Positions 33,719 through 40,093 of a stretch of DNA of 40,093 nucleotides are shown one piece after another. The stretch covers positions 1-40,093 of the forward strand of contig CAZBKO010000008.1 of NCBI GenBank assembly GCA_964492545.1. Reading direction: 5' to 3'. The first letter of the stretch is position 1; each line of letters begins with the position of its first letter. Below the pieces are notes generated by a model. The model made no database searches, was not told where the DNA came from, and saw nothing but the letters and a program-made list of their open reading frames with translations. Position numbers and translations under genes: made by a program. Source of the stretch: RGIG1934 sp964492545. Lineage in GTDB: Bacteria; Bacillota; Clostridia; Lachnospirales; Lachnospiraceae.

Positions 33719-35119
33719 ATGAATAATGTAGTTAATAATATAGCAAAAGGTAAGAACCTAGAGGTAAGTCTGCCTGAATATGCTAATTATATGATGGATT
33801 TGTACAATAGAGCTGCTCATATGCAGTTTACAATGAACTACTATACTTATTATGAAGTATTAGAAGAATATACCGGCTACAAAAAAGAAGAGATAGAGAG
33901 CATTTTAGGACGCTTAAATGAAATTGTAGAGACTACAGTAATTGGCAGTGCAACAGGCATGGAGATGGAAGAAGCAATCAAAAATATTGCCGGTCTTAGG
34001 TCTGAAGTAACAGCAACTATGAGTATTCTGACAACATTTGTTGATATTTTCAGCAGATATGAATATGTACTAAATAGAATTGAGCACAGATTTAGTGAAA
34101 AAATGCTCCCTGATAATTATTCAGATGAAGAAATGACAAGGCAGATAATGCGATATATCATTTCGGATGAAGACAATGCTGTCATTAATGGGAAAATCTC
34201 AGAAATTATCGGTCAGCTTCCTGTTAGAATGGTAAAAAACAAGTTTTATGAATATGTTAATAAGGGCGTAAATGTATATTCAGAGGCTGGCAAACAGAGC
34301 TTTGATGACTATATGTATACACTTAGAACAGCAGCTCTTCTTGACAGACCCGAAGGATTTGGCGAAAAATTTGGTGAGCTTAATGAGATATTGGAGAAGT
34401 TTGATACATTTAAGTTTTCAGATATAACTAAGGAACAGTTCGATGAGCTGTCAAAGAATCTTGCATATGTTGCAGATGCAACAAATGAGATGGTAAACAT
34501 ATACATGATGGCAACTGAGCTGATTAATGATGTTTATGTAATCACTTTGGCTTCTCCTTATGCCAATGAGTCAGAGGAAGCAGATATATGCAAAAGGATA
34601 GACAGACAGATATTTGATTTGTTTGGCAATGGTGAGTATGCTACAATCGATAGTGATACAGAGGCCATGATGATTGAATTAGAGGGAAGACCGGAGAGAA
34701 TCGGTGCAGAGTATTCAGGTGCAGAGTACGCCCTTGATACTGTACATTCAGATTATATGGAGATGGCATCAAGCGTAATGTGCAGCCATGTGTATGAATC
34801 TTTATTCGTATGTCAGAAGCTTCTTTCAGGCAGCCTTTTTGTAGAGCTTAGTGAAAATAGCGATGACGATACACTTGATAAAGAATACTTTGAAAATACG
34901 AAGAAGAAGCTAATTGATGATATAGCTAACGCATTTTCAAATCATGACAAGATGATAAACAGGTCAATTATGAGTGCTGTACTTTCAAATCTTCCTGTAT
35001 TCTTTAACAACATGGAAGAAATTAAGGAATATGTTATGACGTCTCTTGATAATTGCAGAGACAGTGCAGAGAAGCTTGGATGTGTTGAGATAATCAACAG
35101 TATTATCGAAGCCGATTAA
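33719..35119 (+). CDS. large helical cytoplasmic protein of unknown family
   Basis: A 466-residue soluble protein that is helical nearly throughout, acidic, with no signal, membrane helix or recognised motif. Landmarks are LPEYANYMMDLYNRAAHMQF, ETTVIGSATGMEMEEA, IIGQLPVRMVKNKFYEYV, and a C-terminal MSAVLSNLPVFFNNMEEI. Repeated heptad-like helices suggest a scaffold or adaptor. The start ATG 33719 has only a weak ribosome site (GAAAGG about 20 bases away). It sits between lysA and a set that includes DUF2953 and GerW genes, and the 104-residue gene follows after 16 bases, so a link to the developmental genes downstream is possible. Confidence 0.75.
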   Translation: MNNVVNNIAKGKNLEVSLPEYANYMMDLYNRAAHMQFTMNYYTYYEVLEEYTGYKKEEIESILGRLNEIVETTVIGSATGMEMEEAIKNIAGLRSEVTATMSILTTFVDIFSRYEYVLNRIEHRFSEKMLPDNYSDEEMTRQIMRYIISDEDNAVINGKISEIIGQLPVRMVKNKFYEYVNKGVNVYSEAGKQSFDDYMYTLRTAALLDRPEGFGEKFGELNEILEKFDTFKFSDITKEQFDELSKNLAYVADATNEMVNIYMMATELINDVYVITLASPYANESEEADICKRIDRQIFDLFGNGEYATIDSDTEAMMIELEGRPERIGAEYSGAEYALDTVHSDYMEMASSVMCSHVYESLFVCQKLLSGSLFVELSENSDDDTLDKEYFENTKKKLIDDIANAFSNHDKMINRSIMSAVLSNLPVFFNNMEEIKEYVMTSLDNCRDSAEKLGCVEIINSIIEAD

Positions 35120-35135
35120 AGATTGAGGTTAAGAT

Positions 35136-35450
35136 ATGGAATGGTATAACAGACTATATATTGGAAAGCGTGCAATGTCTAATAAGAGAACTATTATTAG
35201 CCGAATCAAGAAAAACAAGCTTATACCTGGTGTATATGTACTGACACTTCCTGCAAATGATGAAAACGTATTGGACATTTACCCATCTGTGACACTTATG
35301 CAGCCACATTATCAAAAAAGCAATATATTTGTTGTGGGCATAGCCCAAGGTAGAGATGAGGCTCTTGATATGGTTAAGCAGATTATCATGGAGTCCTATG
35401 AGCTTGCAGGTTCCTTTAAGGTAAAAGAACTGGTAAAAAAATATAGTTAG
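35136..35450 (+). CDS. small conserved-looking protein of unknown function
   Basis: A 104-residue basic protein: MEWYNRLYIGKRAMSNK, then KKNKLIPGVYVLTLP, IYPSVTLMQPHYQKSN, and FVVGIAQGRDEALDMVKQII. The alternating pattern suggests a small alpha/beta fold. It has no signal or membrane helix, and I recognise no family. ATG 35136 has GAGG 9 bases ahead; an in-frame ATG at 35175 is less well placed. It lies 16 bases after the helical-protein gene and 8 bases before the DUF2953 gene, clearly inside an operon. Confidence 0.75.
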   Translation: MEWYNRLYIGKRAMSNKRTIISRIKKNKLIPGVYVLTLPANDENVLDIYPSVTLMQPHYQKSNIFVVGIAQGRDEALDMVKQIIMESYELAGSFKVKELVKKYS

Positions 35451-35458
35451 GAGCAGAT

Positions 35459-36346
35459 ATGCTACATATTATACTTTTAATTTTAAAAATAATAGGAATC
35501 ATATTACTGGGCATATTGGCACTTGCTTTAGCTGTACTTTTAATTGTGCTGTTTGTTCCAATCAGATATAAGGGTGAAGCCGGTATTTATGATGAAAAGC
35601 ATGGAAAAATTGTTATTTCATGGCTTTTACATGCTGTTTCATACACACTAAGGTATGATAATGGAGCTTACGGTGGAAGACTAAAGATATTTGGTATAAC
35701 CATTGGTAAAAGAAAGAAAAAAGTACATACTAAAGCCAGAAAATCAAGAAAACACAGAGAAGAAAAACACACTAATGATGTAAAATGTGATTTTGAGGTG
35801 GTTGATCAGGATGAATACGAAGAGCTTGAAAATGAGACATCAGATTCACAGATAGAATCACAGATAGATTCACAGCCAATAAACACTAATAATACTCAGA
35901 AGAAGAAAAGGCGATTTCATCCTTTTAATTTTATTAAATCTATTAAGTTTAAAATATTGAACATATGTGATAAAATAAAAGCTGTTAACAAAAGAAAGAA
36001 TAATCTATTTGAATTTCTAGGGGATGAAGAGACTAAGAATGCATGGTCTTTTTCTAAAAAGGAAATAATTAAAAGCATAAAGCGTATTCTTCCTCGAAGA
36101 TTAAAAGTCAATATAAGATTTGGATTCTCAGATCCATCATATACAGGAAGATTATTGGGACTTATATATTGTTTTTATGGATATACTCACAAATTTGAAA
36201 TATATCCTGACTTTGAGAACAAAGTATTTGAAGGGACTATCAAGGGCAAAGGCCATATTAGAGCATTTCCTATGGTACTTTCAGGTATTAGGTTATATAG
36301 AAATAAGGAACTTAGAAACACCATTAATAAGGCAAAACAAATATAA
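35459..36346 (+). CDS. DUF2953 (YtfI-like) membrane protein
   Basis: A 295-residue protein with one long N-terminal membrane helix (about 3-32), then the strand segment VPIRYKGEAGIYDEKHGKI and the WLLHAVSYTLRYDN block typical of DUF2953. A low-complexity Lys/Glu and Ser/Gln/Asn linker follows (about 80-150), then a C-terminal LKVNIRFGFSDPSYTGRLLGL and FEGTIKGKGHIR. In Bacillus the DUF2953 protein YtfI is encoded next to YtfJ (GerW), and the same pair is present here, which supports the call. Probably a sporulation-linked protein; the biochemical role is unknown. Confidence 0.83.
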   Translation: MLHIILLILKIIGIILLGILALALAVLLIVLFVPIRYKGEAGIYDEKHGKIVISWLLHAVSYTLRYDNGAYGGRLKIFGITIGKRKKKVHTKARKSRKHREEKHTNDVKCDFEVVDQDEYEELENETSDSQIESQIDSQPINTNNTQKKKRRFHPFNFIKSIKFKILNICDKIKAVNKRKNNLFEFLGDEETKNAWSFSKKEIIKSIKRILPRRLKVNIRFGFSDPSYTGRLLGLIYCFYGYTHKFEIYPDFENKVFEGTIKGKGHIRAFPMVLSGIRLYRNKELRNTINKAKQI

Positions 36347-36364
36347 TTTAGGAGGATGTTATTC

Positions 36365-36751
36365 ATGGCAGAGAACAATAATTTTGATAACACAGTTGAA
36401 TCATTATTTAAGGGAATGGAAAGTTTTATTAACAGCAAGACAGTTGTTGGGGATGCAATCAAGGTAGATGACACAATAATCTTACCACTTATTGATATTA
36501 CATTTGGTGTAGGTGCAGGTGCAGCTCTTGCAGATAAGAAAAACAACAGCGGCGGCGGAATGGGCGGAAAGATGTGTCCTAGCGCAGTTCTTGTAATCAA
36601 GGACGGGGTTCCAAAGCTAGTTAATATTAAGGAACAGGATGGACTTACCAAGATACTTGATATGGTTCCGGACTTTATAGAAAGATTCACCGGTAATAAG
36701 GATAATGATTCAGAGGAAGCCTTTACCGAAGAAGACATAACAGTAGAGTAA
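36365..36751 (+). CDS. GerW-family sporulation protein (YtfJ)
   Basis: A 128-residue protein. In Bacillus, YtfJ/GerW is a forespore product needed for normal germination. It shows MESFINSKTVVGDAIKVDDT, ILPLIDITFGVGAGA, a Gly-rich loop (NNSGGGMGGKMCPSAVLVI) and the C-terminal VPDFIERFTG, matching the family. ATG 36365 has AGGAGG 8 bases ahead. It follows the DUF2953 gene after 18 bases, the standard pairing, and suggests that the organism can sporulate or descends from one that did. Confidence 0.9.
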   Translation: MAENNNFDNTVESLFKGMESFINSKTVVGDAIKVDDTIILPLIDITFGVGAGAALADKKNNSGGGMGGKMCPSAVLVIKDGVPKLVNIKEQDGLTKILDMVPDFIERFTGNKDNDSEEAFTEEDITVE

Positions 36752-36814
36752 ATGTATAATCCACAAATTCCTGCATATTTATTTACTAAAGACCATTGTT
36801 TGGGAGCGTAAATA

Positions 36815-36952
36815 ATGAGAAGAGTTTGTGGATTTGTTTTATTCTGGATTGCAGTAGGCATGGCGCTTGGATTTTATTTGAAGCTATCATTTTTGTCAAT
36901 CTGTTTTCTGGCATTATGTCTTATACTTGGATATAATTTATTTTGTAATTAA
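36815..36952 (+). CDS. 45-residue two-helix membrane protein
   Basis: A short frame, MRRVCGFVLFWIAVGMALG then a second hydrophobic stretch SFLSICFLALCLILG, ending NLFCN. It has GGGAG 8 bases before the ATG and ends 18 bases before the next gene. Two membrane helices with a very short turn are predicted. It fills what would otherwise be a 219-base gap between GerW and the MetH reactivation gene, and the codon pattern is normal. Function unknown. Confidence 0.65.
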   Translation: MRRVCGFVLFWIAVGMALGFYLKLSFLSICFLALCLILGYNLFCN

Positions 36953-36970
36953 CATAAACGTGAGGTAGAT

Positions 36971-37657
36971 ATGCATACAAGAGAGATAGATTTAAAAGCA
37001 ATAAACAGATCAGAAACATACAGATATATGGGATTTAAGGGAAGCGAGCCAGATGATGTCATCAAGGCTTTGATTGATGATGGAGAGAAAGCATTACTTA
37101 AGGCTATGAAGCCCAGATTCGTATACAAATGCTTTGATATAGAGGCGTGTGATGAAGGAGTAAAGCTCATAGGAACAAATCTCACCCTTAAAGGAGAATC
37201 TATTAAGAAGCATTTATCAGAGTGTAACAGGGCAGTTGTTATGTGTGCAACGCTTTCATCAGATGTGGACAAGCTGATTAGACAGAATGAAGTTGGTAAT
37301 ATATTTGGTGCGATGGTAACAGATGCTCTTGCAAATGCAGCAATAGAGCAGGTATGTGATGCCGCAGAGCTGTTTATAAGTGTTGATTTTCCGGGATATA
37401 ACAGAACATGGAGATTTGGAGTTGGGTATGGAGATTTTCCATTATCAACACAGAAAGATTTTCTAAATGTATTAGATGCTCAGAAAACTGTTGGAGTATG
37501 TGCAAATGACAATTCTATTCTTATACCTAGAAAATCAGTTACCTGTGTAATTGGATTAAGTGAAAAAGAGGTTGAACAGACATCTTCTTGTTCAACATGT
37601 AATTTTAGAGATAAATGTGCGATTAGCAAAGAAGGAGGAAGCTGCGGTGGCAAATAA
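36971..37657 (+). CDS. methionine synthase reactivation-domain protein
   Basis: A 228-residue protein corresponding to the C-terminal activation domain of full-length MetH, here a separate gene. That domain binds S-adenosylmethionine and re-methylates cobalamin that has been oxidised. The signatures are CNRAVVMCATLSSDVDKLI, FGAMVTDALANAAIEQVCD, the SAM-site region RFGVGYGDFPLSTQKDF, and LIPRKSVTCVIGLS. It ends with a Cys-rich tail (SCSTCNFRDKCAISKEGGSC) that could hold a metal or iron-sulfur cluster, supplying reducing power; this is inference. It overlaps the GTG start of metH by 11 bases. Confidence 0.92.
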   Translation: MHTREIDLKAINRSETYRYMGFKGSEPDDVIKALIDDGEKALLKAMKPRFVYKCFDIEACDEGVKLIGTNLTLKGESIKKHLSECNRAVVMCATLSSDVDKLIRQNEVGNIFGAMVTDALANAAIEQVCDAAELFISVDFPGYNRTWRFGVGYGDFPLSTQKDFLNVLDAQKTVGVCANDNSILIPRKSVTCVIGLSEKEVEQTSSCSTCNFRDKCAISKEGGSCGGK

Positions 37658-40020
37658 TATTTTTGATAAAGAATTCATAGTTCTTGATGGTGCAATGGGA
37701 ACAATGCTGCAGAGCAAAGGTTTGGAATTAGGTGGAATTCCTGAAGTGCTAAACATAACACAGCCTGATATGGTAACACAGATACATGCAGAATATATAG
37801 AGGCCGGAAGCAATATTGTGTACACAAACACCTTCGGTGCCAATAGATATAAGATGAAGGACAGCGGATATTCTGTCGAAGAACTGATAGCGGCAGCAGT
37901 TAGGAATGCAAAAGCAGCANNNNNNNNNNTGTGAAGGAACAGGCGCATTGGTAGCACTTGATATTGGACCAATCGGACAGCTACTTGAACCAACAGGAAG
38001 CCTTTCATTTGATGATGCATATGATATGTTCAGACAGCAGATAGAAGCAGGAAAAGAAGCGGATGTTATTGTGTTTGAAACAATGACGGACCTTCTGGAG
38101 ATTAAGGCCGGAGTGCTCGCAGCTAAAGAGCATTCAAAGCTTCCGATTTTATGTACAATGACATTTGAACAGAATATGCGTACATTTACAGGTTGTAGTG
38201 TATCAGCTATGGCACTCACACTTGAAGGACTTGGAGTTGATGCAATAGGCGTTAACTGCTCACTCGGACCAAAAGAGCTGTATCCTGTAGTAGAGGAAAT
38301 GTCAAAATGGACAAACCTTCCACTTATTGTAAAGGCCAATGCAGGACTGCCTGACCCTGTAACAAACACCTATGACATTTCACCGGAAGAATTTGCTTCA
38401 TATATGGAGAAAATGCTTGGGTTTGGTGTTAAGTATATTGGTGGATGCTGTGGTACATCACCGGAATATATCAGAGCTCTTATTGATATGGCATCTAACA
38501 ACACATATGCACAGAGAAATATTTCCATACCTAACGCAGTATGTTCGGCAACTGATACAGTGGTAATTGATGGACCAAGAATTATTGGAGAGAGAATTAA
38601 TCCAACCGGTAAGAAGAAATTTAAGGAAGCTCTCAAAAATGATGATATGGACTATATTTTAAATCAGGCTGTTGAGCAGGTAAATGGCGGAGCAGAGATA
38701 CTTGATGTAAATGTTGGACTTCCGGGTATAGATGAAAAGGAAATGATGATTAAGGCAGTTAAAGGTGTTCAGAGTATTGTTGAAGCACCACTTCAGATTG
38801 ATTCAACAATTCCAGAGGTTCTTGAGGCAGCACTTAGAGTGTACTGTGGAAAGCCAATTGTCAATTCTGTAAATGGCGAGGAACAGTCCCTTAATAATGT
38901 TCTTCCGCTTGTAAAGAAATATGGGGCAGCAGTTGTTGGACTTACACTTGATGAGGGAGGAATTCCAAAGAAAGCTGAGGAACGTGTTGCAATTGCTCAA
39001 AAGATATTAAATAGAGCATTAGAGCTCGGTATTCCAAAAGAAAATGTATTTGTTGACTGTCTTACACTTACAGCATCAGCTGAGCAGGATGGCGTAGTTG
39101 AGACACTGAAGGCTGTAAATACAGTAAAAAATGAATTGGGACTTAAGACAGTTCTTGGGGTATCAAATATTTCGTTTGGTTTACCAAACAGAGAGCTTGT
39201 TAATCATACATTTTTGACACTTGCCCTGGAGAATGGATTGGACCTTCCTATTATGAATCCAAATGTTGCTTCTATGACAGGTAGTGTTCGAGCTTACAGA
39301 TTATTAAAGGGTATCGATAAGAATTCAATGGAATTCATTGAAGCATATAACAATATGACAGGCAATGCGCAGACAGCTCCTGCGCAGACAGGAACAAATC
39401 ATGATCTTAATTATGCATTAGCAAATGGTCTTAAGAATGAAGGTGCAGCTATAACTAAGCAGCTTCTTGAAAAAATGGATTCAATGGAAATTGTCAACAA
39501 TATACTTATACCGGCACTTGATGAGGCCGGTGACAAATTTGAAAAGGGCAAGATATTCCTGCCACAGCTGATTTTATCTGCAGAAGTGGCACAGGCTGCA
39601 TTTGCAGTAATTAAGGATGATATTTCTAAAAAGGGAACAGAATCCGTAGAAAAAGGAAAAGTTGTTCTTGCTACCGTTAAAGGCGATATACACGATATAG
39701 GAAAGAATATTGTCAAAGTACTTCTCGAGAATTATGGATACAAGGTTATCGACCTTGGACGTGATGTTGATTATCAAAAGGTGGTAGATGCCGCAATTAA
39801 GTACGACGCAAAGCTTGTGGGATTATCAGCACTTATGACAACAACACTTGTATCGATGGAGAAAACAATTGCACTTCTTAGAGAAAATAATGTTGACTGC
39901 AAGATTGTTGTGGGAGGAGCAGTGCTTACTAAGTCCTATGCCATGCAGATTGGAGCAGATTACTATGCAAAGGATGCAAAAGAAACTGTAGATATTGCAA
40001 AGTTGGTATATGCAGAATAA
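37647..40020 (+). CDS. metH: cobalamin-dependent methionine synthase, short form (split by an assembly gap)
   Basis: About 787 residues. It transfers the methyl group of methyltetrahydrofolate to homocysteine through cobalamin. The start is GTG 37647, 7 bases after GAAGGAGG, giving VANNIFDKEFIVLDGAMGTML. Domains: homocysteine-binding barrel (1-300) with zinc cysteines in GVNCSLGP and GGCCGTSPEY; pterin-binding barrel (about 305-570) with IGERINPTGKKKFKEAL; a cap and the B12-binding Rossmann domain with the lower-ligand motif DIHDIGKNIV (His near 679) and VGLSALMTTT. The reactivation domain is missing and is encoded just upstream. Ten N at 37920-37929 keep codon phase on both sides; NAKAA directly joined to CEGTGALVALDIG reads naturally, so the true gap may be zero. 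Confidence 0.94.
37920..37929. other. assembly gap (10 N) in metH
   Basis: Codons are complete on both sides (GCA before, TGT after). The true gap length is a multiple of three, quite possibly zero, so metH is intact despite the apparent break. Confidence 0.8.
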
Positions 40021-40044
40021 GCTTAATTTATATTAATACGTTAC

Positions 40045-40068
40045 AGTTCAGCCTTCGGCTGAACCTGT
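40045..40068. terminator. hairpin with UUCG loop after metH
   Basis: ACAGTTCAGCC (from about 40045) pairs with GGCTGAACCTGT around the very stable loop sequence TTCG. It is followed on the plus strand by TTAAAAAAAATTG rather than a T-run, so it may be a weak or Rho-independent-like terminator of metH, a bidirectional one working on the minus strand, or an mRNA-stabilising end. Confidence 0.5.
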
Positions 40069-40093
40069 TAAAAAAAATTGTAGTAAATATGCT

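Overview
The window is low-GC DNA, roughly 35% G+C by eye, with AGGAGG-type ribosome sites. Its gene set and order point to a Clostridia member, most likely family Lachnospiraceae. The supporting features are the pgk-tpiA-gpmI-eno-secG-rnr-smpB run, a short MetH with a separately encoded reactivation domain, the giant 2-hydroxyacyl-CoA dehydratase activase fusion, a DUF2953/GerW sporulation pair, CheV, and many small lipoproteins with Thr/Glu-rich linkers. Genus cannot be fixed from sequence alone. It is a draft assembly: six N-runs all fall inside genes (gpmI, the CapA gene, the activase twice, lysA, metH) and split them artificially. I give each such gene as one unit.

Layout. 1-7700: lower glycolysis (pgk end, tpiA, gpmI, eno), with an M14 carboxypeptidase and a CapA-type protein inserted; eno carries an in-frame TAG. 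7700-11300: secG, a DNA-deoxyinosine glycosylase, rnr and smpB (export, base repair, RNA decay and ribosome rescue). 11300-14400: a patatin-like phospholipase, a lipoprotein, small membrane proteins and a Ca2+/cation antiporter. 14460-18990: a region of secreted or surface proteins (lipoprotein nuclease, ComEC-like metallo-beta-lactamase protein, transglutaminase-like lipoprotein) around tmRNA (ssrA, minus strand) and a candidate C-rich small RNA. 19000-24520: a two-component system, a lipoprotein, CheV and a long charged membrane protein. 24520-26600: hisH, hisF, ung. 26700-30960 (minus): one very large activase-related gene. 31100-33700: a LysM protein, a rhomboid-like protein and lysA. 33700-36950: a helical protein of unknown family, a small protein, DUF2953, GerW and a small membrane protein. 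36960-40020: MetH reactivation domain and metH.

How the genes work together. TpiA, Pgk, GpmI and Eno are consecutive or near-consecutive glycolytic steps. RNase R and SmpB act with tmRNA, which lies 5 kb downstream and encodes the tag ANDNLAYAA, in clearing stalled ribosomes. HisH and HisF form one enzyme. The MetH reactivation protein supplies the domain that the 787-residue MetH lacks. The secreted nuclease and the metallo-beta-lactamase protein share a gapless 46-residue Cys/His C-terminal tail, which hints at a common location or partner outside the cell.

The observations I consider most worth checking are the candidate C-rich small RNA next to ssrA, the shared Cys/His tail, the enolase stop codon, the intergenic repeat family, and possible integrase-type direct repeats just beyond the 3' end of tmRNA.
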